64,000 nt of DNA from Clostridia bacterium. GTDB lineage: Bacteria > Bacillota > Clostridia > Oscillospirales > CAG-382. Below are positions 40,575 through 48,775 of this stretch, piece by piece. Made by a program: the position numbers and the translations under genes. How positions within the stretch are numbered: position 1 is the first letter of the stretch; every line of letters begins with the position of its first letter. A model generated the notes under the pieces. That model did no database searches and was not told where the DNA came from. It worked only from the letters and a program-made list of their open reading frames with translations. Where the stretch lies: assembly GCA_017436675.1 (NCBI GenBank), contig JAFSCS010000014.1, forward strand, positions 62,001 through 126,000. The letters are read 5' to 3'.

Positions 40575-41585
40575 TCACCCAATATGCTCACTCTTCGCGA
40601 GCTTCCATTCATTGACAAGCTCACATTCATCAACGAGCCCAACGTAATATGCCGCAAGCTCTGTAAGCACCGACGTGATCTCGTCGCCCATATTTACCGT
40701 ATACATAATGTCGTTCGATCCGCTTTGAACACAATGATCAACGAACGCCTGCGGTATCGAATCACTCGCATAATAGAGATCGTGCGCACCGAAGCAATGC
40801 AATATCTCGTGAGCAAGTGTCGCGGGCGGAGTTACAAGATCGTCAAAACGACAGAAAACGTCGATCAGCTCTATATCACAAGCGTTATCCTTTGAATATG
40901 CAATAGTCCAAGGATTTACCTCGTTGTCAAGCGCCGTGTCGAAAAAGAATGCATATATAATATTCTTCGCACCGTATTTTTTGAGAAGTCCCTCGTTGTC
41001 GATCTCGTCGAGAACGTATTGACGCTGTGTCGAATACATGCTTCCGTCATAGCGCACCATATCCTCGTCAAACTTAACAGAATAAACGAGATCGCTTTGT
41101 AATCCATCGGCATAATAGAATTTCGCGTCGGAATCAAAATCCTTTGCACTGTCGGTGATCCATTTTGCGCCGATCCCGAGTGCTCGGAGCATCTCGCGCT
41201 TGAATCCGTCGTCACCGTTCCAATCTGTCGTCTTGTCATCGGCGAATATCGAAACGATGATCGTGCCGTCCGTTATGTCGGTAGCACTGCCGAGCTTTCC
41301 CGCAAAATCGGGTTCAACACTCTCCTCGTCCTTTGATTCGTCGTTCGAGCCGCCAACACTCTCCTCAGATCTCGACTCGTCAGTCGAACTGCCGACACTC
41401 TCCTCAGCCTTCGATCCGTCGTCACCGGAAACAACACTTTCATCATCGACAGACTCGTCGATAGAGGCGTCAACGCTCGTCTCCGGAATAGAAAAGCTCG
41501 GGATCGATATCTCGGGGATGAGCAAATCGCAAGAGCATAGCAAAAACGCAAGGAGCAATATAAAAACAATAAAAGCCTTTTTCAA
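40575..41585 (-). CDS. Lipoprotein zinc metalloprotease with HExxHxxGxxD motif
   Basis: 336 residues from TTG at 41585 (GAGGTG about 6 bases upstream); a GTG three codons earlier sits on that site, so the start is provisional. Lipobox FLLCSC (cysteine about 19). A very acidic linker (about 25-95) repeats blocks like SVGSSTDESRSEE. The catalytic domain carries AHEILHCFGAHD near residue 240, a metzincin-style zinc site (HExxHxxGxxD), which predicts extracellular protein cleavage. The linker would hold the protease away from the wall. Co-transcribed after the PLC-fold gene. Confidence 0.8.
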   Translation of the reverse strand: MKKAFIVFILLLAFLLCSCDLLIPEISIPSFSIPETSVDASIDESVDDESVVSGDDGSKAEESVGSSTDESRSEESVGGSNDESKDEESVEPDFAGKLGSATDITDGTIIVSIFADDKTTDWNGDDGFKREMLRALGIGAKWITDSAKDFDSDAKFYYADGLQSDLVYSVKFDEDMVRYDGSMYSTQRQYVLDEIDNEGLLKKYGAKNIIYAFFFDTALDNEVNPWTIAYSKDNACDIELIDVFCRFDDLVTPPATLAHEILHCFGAHDLYYASDSIPQAFVDHCVQSGSNDIMYTVNMGDEITSVLTELAAYYVGLVDECELVNEWKLAKSEHIG

Positions 41586-41590
41586 AAAAA

Positions 41591-42271
41591 TCACCTCAAT
41601 AATATCTTTTCGATCTCTTTTTTTATGACGACAACAGCAGCCTCGACGAATTCGTTCGCCTTCTCCTCGGTCAAAAACGGATACTCTCTGTCGAGTCCTT
41701 CGCGCTTCTCACCGTAGAACGAAACGATATATTCACGTCTGTTATCGAATGCATCGCGAGCGAAAACGTCCAAAAAATCGTTTTCGAATCCATTTGCACC
41801 GCGATATATCTCGAAAGCACGAAAGAAAGGATGGTCTCTCAAATATTTGAAATCAAGATCATACCAATCCTCTTTGATCTTCCAAGTAAAAGCAACCTTA
41901 TCCGAAGCATATTCCTCCTTGTGCAACGCACAGCAGGGATCGTAGATCTCCTCGATCCAAAGCACGTCACACAAAAGGTGGGAATAGTATCCGAGGAAAA
42001 ACGAAAGCGCACGATTGTCATAAGAAGCGATCTTGTCTTTCGTTAAATTTTCGGAAATAAAACGATCGACGTCAATTTCTTTTCTGCCGTCAATATGCTT
42101 TTTCTTGAAATGCGAAACGTCCGTGCTTGGAGAAAAGCTCGACCAATCCTCGTTCGGAACTCCGCTGTCGGGCGCAATGTTGCCGACAACGAACTCGGTT
42201 TTTTCTATATCATCGGGAAGAAGCTCCAAAAGTCCGTCTGCTACCCGCAAATGTATCATCCATGATGCCAT
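41591..42271 (-). CDS. Zinc-dependent phospholipase C-fold protein
   Basis: 226 residues, start ATG with GAGGTG upstream. The segments ASWMIHLRVADGLLELLP at the N-terminus, FVVGNIAPDSG near 28, SHFKKKHI near 53 and SFFLGYYSHLLCDVLW near 90 supply Asp/His metal ligands as in the zinc-dependent PLC / S1-P1 nuclease fold. No signal peptide is present, unlike secreted PLC enzymes; clostridial genomes hold many such cytosolic versions of unknown substrate. It starts the operon and overlaps the metalloprotease gene by 4 bases at most (GTGA). Confidence 0.7.
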   Translation of the reverse strand: MASWMIHLRVADGLLELLPDDIEKTEFVVGNIAPDSGVPNEDWSSFSPSTDVSHFKKKHIDGRKEIDVDRFISENLTKDKIASYDNRALSFFLGYYSHLLCDVLWIEEIYDPCCALHKEEYASDKVAFTWKIKEDWYDLDFKYLRDHPFFRAFEIYRGANGFENDFLDVFARDAFDNRREYIVSFYGEKREGLDREYPFLTEEKANEFVEAAVVVIKKEIEKILLR

Positions 42272-42327
42272 ACGATCACCTCAAGCTTCAGTATAACATA
42301 TAAAATCGAATTTCGCAATAAAAATCA

Positions 42328-42359
42328 AAAAAGTGTTATCTAAATGGACAACACTTTTT
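42328..42359 (-). terminator. Terminator of the Ig-like lipoprotein gene
   Basis: 10-bp stem AAAAAGTGTT/AACACTTTTT with a 12-base loop, T-rich downstream on the minus strand. Confidence 0.82.
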
Positions 42360-42364
42360 ATCGT

Positions 42365-43672
42365 TCAGCTATTCTTGTATCCGGGGTGGATAGTAACAAC
42401 CTCACCGCCGAGCGAAGGATCAACTCCGTCGAACGTAACCGTGAAATAATCGTTCTTCGGTGCGTTGGTAACGCCGCTGCGCCTTTCGTTCATCGGAACA
42501 CGATACGTCGTCCCGTCGATAACACGATAGAGATACGTTTCGTGATATATCATATTGCTGACCTCAGTCTGCGTGTCGATCGCCGTCTTGCCCTCGTTGC
42601 CCGATTGGTCGATCGCATTTACTCTTTTGAACTCCGCATCGATGTTTTTACCGTGACCGGGCGAGTGGAATATCGGGCTGATAAAATCAGCAGGGTCGTT
42701 CCAACCGTATTTTTCTCTGATAGCAACGGAGGAGGGAAGCGTCGATTTCTCCAACACCTCGATCTGAAGCTGCAGCTTGTTAGGCTCGGGGCTGAATACG
42801 ACGAGTCTGAGCTTGTCGCCGGGGAGATAGTAATATTCAGTATATCTCCAATGGTAGTTACCCATACAGTTGTTTCCGTTAGCGGAAACAGCATATTCTC
42901 CATCGTGCTCATCATATCCACCAACATCTTGCTCGGTGCTTGTAATGTATCTCCAAAACGGACGGAATGCAATACTGCCCGTGCTCAATTTTTGATTCTT
43001 TACGTCAATAAGACAACGTGAAAGCGAAAGCCCAACGTCGCTTTCGGTCTGCGCCTTTCCGCCGAGATAGACCGACGGATTGTCGAGATTCTTTGCGTTT
43101 GGATCAGCGGCAAGCTCGGTGTCGTATTCTCCGCTATATCTTTCGATCTCAAATTCGGGAAGCGTAACGATCGTCTCGATACCGATCCACTTGTCCTGCG
43201 ATGAGACTACCTTGTGATACCAAGCACCGCCAAATACTTTAGCAGGCGTCGGATCAAGCTTTTCTCCAACGATATTTTCGTTCCAGATTTCAGGTGATTT
43301 CATAACTTCAGTCTCCTTAACGATTATAGTTCTTGTTTTTGGGGCAGCTTCGTTTCCTGCGCTGTCCTTTAACGTGTATGTAATGGTGTATTTTCCGGCA
43401 ATGTTTGCATCAAATCCACCTTTGTCTATAACTATTTTATCTGTGATGTTACCGTCGACGTTGTCTTTTGCCGAAACACCGTCCAAAAGGTCATATTCTT
43501 CGCCCTTGTTTATCGTCACCTCAGTAACGAGAATTCGAATTGACGGTGCCTTATCGTCTATCTCACCCGAAACGTGAGATGTTGAAACATCACCACTGAC
43601 ATCTGTTGACGGAGTGCAGGACGCGAGAAACAACATAAAGATCGCGAGAAGGAAAAAAAATAATCTTTTCAT
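42365..43672 (-). CDS. Lipoprotein with Ig-like (DUF5011-type) domain
   Basis: 435 residues from the ATG at 43672, with GGAG 6 bases upstream. Lipobox FLASC (cysteine about 18). Residues about 35-115 form an immunoglobulin-like HYR/DUF5011 domain: ITDKIVIDKGGFDANIAGKYTITYTLKDSAGNEA in outline. The remaining 310 residues are a beta-rich, Trp/Tyr-rich region (AWYHKVVSSQDKWIGIE, FWRYITSTEQDVGGYDEHD, NCMGNYHWRYTEYYYL) that could bind glycans. Function unknown; probably exposed on the cell surface. It has a consensus promoter divergent from the MBL gene. Confidence 0.7.
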   Translation of the reverse strand: MKRLFFFLLAIFMLFLASCTPSTDVSGDVSTSHVSGEIDDKAPSIRILVTEVTINKGEEYDLLDGVSAKDNVDGNITDKIVIDKGGFDANIAGKYTITYTLKDSAGNEAAPKTRTIIVKETEVMKSPEIWNENIVGEKLDPTPAKVFGGAWYHKVVSSQDKWIGIETIVTLPEFEIERYSGEYDTELAADPNAKNLDNPSVYLGGKAQTESDVGLSLSRCLIDVKNQKLSTGSIAFRPFWRYITSTEQDVGGYDEHDGEYAVSANGNNCMGNYHWRYTEYYYLPGDKLRLVVFSPEPNKLQLQIEVLEKSTLPSSVAIREKYGWNDPADFISPIFHSPGHGKNIDAEFKRVNAIDQSGNEGKTAIDTQTEVSNMIYHETYLYRVIDGTTYRVPMNERRSGVTNAPKNDYFTVTFDGVDPSLGGEVVTIHPGYKNS

Positions 43673-43701
43673 AAATATCTCCAAATATATTGTGATAATT
43701 C

Positions 43702-43730
43702 AGTATAACAAATATCTTACTTTTTGTCAA
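43702..43730 (-). promoter_or_regulatory. Consensus promoter of the Ig-like lipoprotein gene
   Basis: Minus strand: TTGACA (43730-43725) and TATACT (43707-43702), 17-base spacer. Confidence 0.8.
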
Positions 43731-43745
43731 ATATAATATCGTCGA

Positions 43746-43774
43746 TTGACATATTTTGCGTTGGGTGTTATAAT
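43746..43774 (+). promoter_or_regulatory. Perfect consensus promoter of the MBL gene
   Basis: TTGACA at 43746-43751 and TATAAT at 43769-43774 with 17 bases between, 29 bases before the start codon. Confidence 0.85.
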
Positions 43775-43802
43775 AAAGCGATAAAAAAATGTTGGTGAGA
43801 AA

Positions 43803-44579
43803 ATGAAAATAATCTCTCTTGTCGATAACGTGTCGCACCGCGAGGATATCAAGAGTGAGCACGGTCTTTCGATGTATATTGAATATAAGGGCAAAAAGAT
43901 CATTTTTGATATGGGACAGACCGATCTTTTTTTCGAAAACGCGAAAAAGCTCGGTGTCGACCTCTCGGACGTCGATCTCGCTGTTCTTTCCCACGGTCAC
44001 TACGACCACGGCGGCGGACTTGAACGTTTCTTGAAATGCAACGTCAAGGCAAAGGTGTATCTGAGCGAGTATGCGTTCGGAGAGCATTATAACGGAACGG
44101 AAAAATATATCGGGCTTGACAAAAGCCTTGAGCATAGCGATAGACTTGTTTTCACCGAAAATGAGACGTATCTCGGTGACGGAATGAAGCTTTTTTCGTG
44201 CAACACCAAAGAAAAACGCCACGACCTCGGCTCGTTTGGGCTGAAACGGTACGAAAACGGAGCGTTTATACCCGATGACTTTCGCCACGAGCAATATCTG
44301 CTCCTCGAGGAAAACGGAAAGCGAGTCCTCTTCAGCGGATGCTCGCATAAAGGAATAATGGATATCGTCGATTGGTTCTCGCCGGACGTACTCTTCGGCG
44401 GCTTTCATTTTTCAAAGCTTGCGCTTGACGTATCGCTCGAGGAATATTCAAAATATCTCGCATCATATAATACCCGCTTCTATACCTGTCATTGCACGGG
44501 CATCGCTCAGTTTGAGTTTATGAAAAAATACGTAAAAGAGCTGCATTATTTTTCTTGCGGCGAAACGGTCTGTATTTAG
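43803..44579 (+). CDS. MBL-fold metallo-hydrolase, DHPPS-like
   Basis: 258 residues, GGTGAG before the start. The metallo-beta-lactamase motif is LSHGHYDHGGGLERF near 64, with a leading GMxx-type strand KKIIFDMGQTDLF, a lysine/arginine-rich centre and a C-terminal YTCHCTGIAQFEFMKK...YFSCGETVCI. The His-Thr-Gly end pattern matches proteins annotated as 7,8-dihydropterin-6-methyl-4-(beta-D-ribofuranosyl)-aminobenzene-5'-phosphate synthase-like MBL enzymes. Cytosolic; true substrate not known. Stands between the divergent lipoprotein gene and the operon at 44652. Confidence 0.85.
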   Translation: MKIISLVDNVSHREDIKSEHGLSMYIEYKGKKIIFDMGQTDLFFENAKKLGVDLSDVDLAVLSHGHYDHGGGLERFLKCNVKAKVYLSEYAFGEHYNGTEKYIGLDKSLEHSDRLVFTENETYLGDGMKLFSCNTKEKRHDLGSFGLKRYENGAFIPDDFRHEQYLLLEENGKRVLFSGCSHKGIMDIVDWFSPDVLFGGFHFSKLALDVSLEEYSKYLASYNTRFYTCHCTGIAQFEFMKKYVKELHYFSCGETVCI

Positions 44580-44587
44580 CGGTGTAC

Positions 44588-44616
44588 TTGTTTTTTGCGG
44601 ATGGTTGATGTATAAT
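44588..44616 (+). promoter_or_regulatory. Promoter of the five-gene ATP-grasp operon
   Basis: TTGTTT at 44588-44593 and TATAAT at 44611-44616 with a 17-base spacer, 36 bases ahead of the first start codon. Confidence 0.65.
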
Positions 44617-44651
44617 ATAATGATCTGAATAATAGGTAACGGAGAACAAGA

Positions 44652-45926
44652 ATGTATAACGAACAGATAAAAAAAGATTTTCTTTCAATACTTTCCGAAG
44701 AGCTCGTCCCCGCGATGGGATGCACCGAGCCGATCGCGCTCGCTTATGCTTCCGCGAAAGCACGTGAGCTGCTCGGCAGAGCACCGACACGAATAATCGC
44801 TCGTTGCAGCGGAAATATAATAAAGAACGTTCGTTGCGTTCGTATCCCGAACTCCGACGGAATGACCGGCATCGAGGCGGCTTGTGCTCTCGGTGCGCTC
44901 GCCGGTGACGCCGAGCGTCAAATGGAGGTCTTGGAGACCGTTTGTGATGAGGACAGAGCGAATACGATAAGATTCTTGCGAGAGGGAAGATGTACCTCCG
45001 AATTCCTCGAAAGCAATATCCCGCTACACTTCATAATAGAGCTTCGAAGCGGTAATTCCTATGCTACCGTTGAGGTGCGCCACTCGCATACGAATATTTA
45101 TAAGCTCGAAAAGGACGGCGAAACGCTCTTTCTCGGTGAAGATAGCGAGGACCTCACCCAACTCGCCGACAGAAGCGAGCTTTGCATCGACAATATATAT
45201 GATTTTTGCAACAATATAGAGCTTGAACGTATCACACCGTTCACCGAAAAGCAGATCGAATGCAATATGGCGATCGCCGAGCGCGGAATGGACGGCGAAT
45301 ATGGTGTCGGAATAGGAAAAGCGATCCTCGAGGCATATGGCGAAAGCACGTTCAACAAAATGCGCGCCTATGCGGCATCAGCCTCCGAGGCGAGAATGGA
45401 CGGATGCGACCTTCCCGTAATAATCACCTCGGGAAGCGGAAACCAAGGGATAACCTCGACCGTCCCCATTATCGTATATGCAAGAGAAAAGGGAATAGAT
45501 GACGAGTTGCTTGCGAGAACGCTCGTGTTCTCGGCACTGTTGACCGTCTACCAAAAGGAATATATCGGAAAGCTCTCTGCATTTTGCGGCGCAGTGTCAG
45601 CCGCTTGCTCTGCGGGAGCTGCCATAACGTATATGGTCGGCGGAAGCTTGACGCAGATCAAGGATACTGTCGACAACACTCTTGCCGATATCCCCGGAAT
45701 AATATGCGACGGCGCGAAGGCGTCGTGCGGTGCGAAGATCTCGTCCGCGCTCGATGCGGCTTTGTTCGCACATACTCTCGCCATGAAGGGCAAGGTATAT
45801 GAATCCAATACAGGTATCATCCGTGACGATACGGGTGAAACGATAAGCTGGGTTGGTCATATCGGAAAGGTCGGAATGATGCCGACGGATAAAGAAATAG
45901 TAAAACTAATGGTGAACAACTCCTGA
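44652..45926 (+). CDS. UPF0597 / L-cysteine desulfidase family protein
   Basis: 424 residues, GGAG 8 bases upstream. Family motifs: ELVPAMGCTEPIALAYASAKA near 15-35 with a cluster cysteine, GMTGIEAACALGALAG near 78, SGSGNQGITSTVPI near 258 and CGAVSAACSAGAAITYMVGG near 315, whose cysteines bind an oxygen-sensitive [4Fe-4S] cluster in CyuA-type enzymes. Such enzymes break L-cysteine to pyruvate, ammonia and sulfide, or act on related amino acids. It opens the operon with N-formylglutamate amidohydrolase, a beta-barrel-like membrane protein and two ATP-grasp ligases, though the 13-base gap after it might allow separate control. Confidence 0.9.
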   Translation: MYNEQIKKDFLSILSEELVPAMGCTEPIALAYASAKARELLGRAPTRIIARCSGNIIKNVRCVRIPNSDGMTGIEAACALGALAGDAERQMEVLETVCDEDRANTIRFLREGRCTSEFLESNIPLHFIIELRSGNSYATVEVRHSHTNIYKLEKDGETLFLGEDSEDLTQLADRSELCIDNIYDFCNNIELERITPFTEKQIECNMAIAERGMDGEYGVGIGKAILEAYGESTFNKMRAYAASASEARMDGCDLPVIITSGSGNQGITSTVPIIVYAREKGIDDELLARTLVFSALLTVYQKEYIGKLSAFCGAVSAACSAGAAITYMVGGSLTQIKDTVDNTLADIPGIICDGAKASCGAKISSALDAALFAHTLAMKGKVYESNTGIIRDDTGETISWVGHIGKVGMMPTDKEIVKLMVNNS

Positions 45927-45939
45927 AACGAGGCGTAAT

Positions 45940-46599
45940 ATGTTTGATATCGAAGCTTATAAAAAGTATGAGCAATATTTTGAGACCGAGAAGACCGAAT
46001 CCTTCGAGCTCCTTTCGGGAAAAGGAAAGCTGATCGTATCCGCACCCCATAGCGTTGAGCAAACTCGAAACGGTTCAAAAAAGTTCTCTGAACCGCAAAC
46101 GGGTGTGATCGCAAAAATGCTCCACGACGAGCTCGGCATCCCCGTTATATATAAAACGAAGAATTGCGGCGACGACGCCAACTACGATGCGGTCTCACCC
46201 TATAAGGACGCACTTGTAGAGTATATAAAAGAAAATAAAATAGAATTTATGCTCGATCTTCATCAGCTTTCCCAGAAGCGTGACGTGATGATCGATATCG
46301 GAACGGGGAAATATAAAAACGTGAAGGACCCCGCTATCGTCGAGGTTGCATATAGAATATTTGAAAAATATGATCTCGGAAGGATAGAGATAGATACACC
46401 CTTTGACGCATCCTATCCGTATACTCTTTCGTCATATATAGCAAGAAACTGCAATATATCGTGCCTGCAGCTCGAGCTGAATTCAAAGCTCGTAAGAACG
46501 GACAGTAGCTCATCCAAGGAGGAAAAGGTGTTCTCGTCACTCGTCGAATTGATCGACGCGATCGAGAGCACACTATCGCAGAACTATGAAAAAGAATAG
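45940..46599 (+). CDS. N-formylglutamate amidohydrolase family protein
   Basis: 219 residues, GAGGCG before the start. Zinc ligands of the family are visible in LIVSAPHSVEQTRNG near residue 33, DLHQLSQKRDVMIDIGTG near 105 and a C-terminal LQLELNSKLVR near 180. Characterised members hydrolyse N-formylglutamate; related ones cut amide bonds such as poly-gamma-glutamate or ligase products. In this operon the enzyme is next to two RimK-like amino-acid ligases, so it is a good candidate to undo or trim what they make. Its stop overlaps the next start by 14 bases. Confidence 0.78.
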   Translation: MFDIEAYKKYEQYFETEKTESFELLSGKGKLIVSAPHSVEQTRNGSKKFSEPQTGVIAKMLHDELGIPVIYKTKNCGDDANYDAVSPYKDALVEYIKENKIEFMLDLHQLSQKRDVMIDIGTGKYKNVKDPAIVEVAYRIFEKYDLGRIEIDTPFDASYPYTLSSYIARNCNISCLQLELNSKLVRTDSSSSKEEKVFSSLVELIDAIESTLSQNYEKE

Positions 46600-47902
46600 C
46601 TCTCTTTTTGAATTTTCGGCTGACTCAATAAAATTTCGCTATGGAAAAACGGTGACCGAGCCGTTTGGCGAAAGCACAAATTTGAATTTCCTCGACGAAA
46701 GATTTTCATATCCCGATAAGCTCAACGTTCTCGCCGTTTCTCCGAAAGTCTATTCGGAATTCAAAAATGAGATAGTCCTATTGACCAAAAAAGGCTCAAA
46801 AGCATACGTTAACGTCACGTTGAGAAAAAGGGAGAATATCGACGACAGCCAATTTCTCGCCTCGTCACATATAAAAGAGGAGATAGGCTTGACGAACGGA
46901 GACGAGGTCGAGCTCTGCCGCTACAAAAAAACACGCTTCAACAAAATAATGACACAAAAGATCGACTTTATCCGCGAAAATGAGCTCGTATTGTCGCAAT
47001 ATGACGCCGACGGAAACAAGATCGAGCTTGACGAATATAAATATTTTGAGCTGTATAACCCAATAACCTGCGATAATATTATCGTGAAGCGCAGCCATAT
47101 CAGAATTGACGAAGAGCTGAAAAACGGAACGATACGCCTGAACCGAAAGCAACGCTTCTGCCTTGGCTGTGAGCTCGTCCACATTTTGACACCGTGGCAG
47201 TGGGAGATACTTGAAAATAACCTGAACGAAGCAGAGCTTTCGCTGATAAAGGAGATATTTGTCGGAGAAGATCATCTCCTCGATAAAACGAGCTCGTTTA
47301 AGCAGAAGCTTGATGCAAAAAATATCCTTTCCCGCTATTTTGCGAACGAGCTTCGAATGATCCCCGTTTTGCGCTCGGGCACACAGAGGAAAAAGAGCCT
47401 CGCACGTCGCCTTTCCGATCTGTACGTCGGAAAAAGCACGACCTCGCTGATCTGTCGCCGCCCGTACGATAACGACGAGGGACTCGACATCGTCCGAATG
47501 ACTCGCTCGAATATGAACCTGCTCGGTATCGACGAAATGGATAAGGTGATATTACAATATAAAAACAAACGAGTCAGCACCCGAGTGCTCGAGCTCGACG
47601 ATGACGAAGCGTTTTTGGAAACGAACCAACCGATCTCGACCGATCTTGTCGTCTGTCTGCCCGTGCATATAAGGAAACAGCTTGGAGTCCTCGATCTGAA
47701 CTCGACCGTCAAGGTCGACAGAGATACTGCATTCATTTTCAAAAAGAGCATCAACGAGCAGATAGTTCCCGTTCTGTTGACGCTGTTTTCAACGAATCTG
47801 TTCAACGACGTATCTGTGATCTTGTCGGCGGCATTATCGGTACTCGCGATCCCGATCGTGCTCTATTTCAACTTGTCCTCAAAACGTAATATGAGGGCTT
47901 AA
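46586..47902 (+). CDS. Unknown C-terminally membrane-anchored protein with double-psi-barrel-like segments
   Basis: 438 residues. No signal peptide; one C-terminal hydrophobic stretch (about 392-430, VPVLLTLFSTNLFNDVSVILS...) suggests a tail anchor facing the cytosol. Segments around 95-110 (GLTNGDEVELCRYKK), 315-345 (MTRSNMNLLGIDEMDKVILQYKNKR) and 355-380 (VVCLPVHIRKQLGVLDLNSTVKV) resemble the paired double-psi beta barrels of the Cdc48/VAT N-domain, which hold a peptide or nucleic acid strand. This is weak pattern matching. It overlaps the amidohydrolase gene by 14 bases and precedes two ATP-grasp ligases by 12 bases; it may be the membrane scaffold or target of the modification. Confidence 0.5.
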   Translation: MKKNSSLFEFSADSIKFRYGKTVTEPFGESTNLNFLDERFSYPDKLNVLAVSPKVYSEFKNEIVLLTKKGSKAYVNVTLRKRENIDDSQFLASSHIKEEIGLTNGDEVELCRYKKTRFNKIMTQKIDFIRENELVLSQYDADGNKIELDEYKYFELYNPITCDNIIVKRSHIRIDEELKNGTIRLNRKQRFCLGCELVHILTPWQWEILENNLNEAELSLIKEIFVGEDHLLDKTSSFKQKLDAKNILSRYFANELRMIPVLRSGTQRKKSLARRLSDLYVGKSTTSLICRRPYDNDEGLDIVRMTRSNMNLLGIDEMDKVILQYKNKRVSTRVLELDDDEAFLETNQPISTDLVVCLPVHIRKQLGVLDLNSTVKVDRDTAFIFKKSINEQIVPVLLTLFSTNLFNDVSVILSAALSVLAIPIVLYFNLSSKRNMRA

Positions 47903-47914
47903 CAGGAGAAAACT

Positions 47915-48775
47915 ATGTTAGGATGGCTAATAGTCAACGGCTTCTTGGAGTCGAAAAAATTTGATGAGATATATTCGTTTTTGAAGAACGCATCGCGCTG
48001 TGTCGGCATCACCCTTGAAATAAAAACGAACGTTGAGCTGATGAATTCTCTTGACGATCAATATATGATAAAGCCCGATCTGGTGTTGTTTTGGGACAAG
48101 GATGTCTATCTTGCGAAAAGACTCGAGGGACTCGGGATCCGCCTCTTTAACAGCGCCGCCTCCGTCGAGATCTGCGACAATAAAATATTGACGGCATTAA
48201 CGCTCCAAGGTAACGTAAAAACTCCGAAAACAGTCATCGCACCGAAGACGTTTGAGGGCGTCGGCTACACAAAAAAAGATTTTTTGAAAAAGGCAATAGA
48301 AATTTTGTCGCTTCCGGTGGTAATAAAGGAAGCATACGGTTCCTTCGGTCAGCAGGTGTATCTTGCGAAAACACTCTCCGAGGCGGAAGCGATCGTCGAC
48401 AAGCTCGGTCATAAGGAGTTTTTGCTCCAAGAGTTTGTAAAAACGAGCGAGGGCAGGGACGTTCGCGTCAACGTTGTCGGCGGAAAGGTCGTGTCTTCAA
48501 TGCTAAGATATAACGAAAACGACTTCCGTTCAAACATAACGAACGGCGGCAGTATGAAAAAATACGATATCTCTCCCGCTTGGGCAGATGCGGCAGTGAA
48601 GGCGTGCGAAACGATCGGACTCGACTTTGCGGGTGTTGACGTGATGTTCGGCGAAAATGATGAGCCGATGATCTGCGAGGTCAACTCCAACCCCCATTTT
48701 AAAAGCAGCTTTGAGTGTAACGGAGTCGATATGAGTATGTGTATTATGAGCTACGTTAAGGAACAAATGCAATGA
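47915..48775 (+). CDS. RimK-like ATP-grasp ligase 1
   Basis: 286 residues, AGGAGAAAACT before the start. An N-terminal Rossmann-like domain (1-80) is followed by the ATP-grasp core: VVIKEAYGSFGQQVYL near 145 (ATP lysine and glycine loop), LLQEFVKTSEGRDVRVNVVGG near 170, the arginine in SSMLRYNENDFRSN, a GG motif and the metal ligands of MICEVNSNPHF (ExN) near 263. The family joins an amino acid to a carboxylate with ATP, as RimK adds glutamate to ribosomal protein S6 or F420/pteridine ligases do. Its stop overlaps the second ligase start by 4 bases. Confidence 0.88.
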   Translation: MLGWLIVNGFLESKKFDEIYSFLKNASRCVGITLEIKTNVELMNSLDDQYMIKPDLVLFWDKDVYLAKRLEGLGIRLFNSAASVEICDNKILTALTLQGNVKTPKTVIAPKTFEGVGYTKKDFLKKAIEILSLPVVIKEAYGSFGQQVYLAKTLSEAEAIVDKLGHKEFLLQEFVKTSEGRDVRVNVVGGKVVSSMLRYNENDFRSNITNGGSMKKYDISPAWADAAVKACETIGLDFAGVDVMFGENDEPMICEVNSNPHFKSSFECNGVDMSMCIMSYVKEQMQ

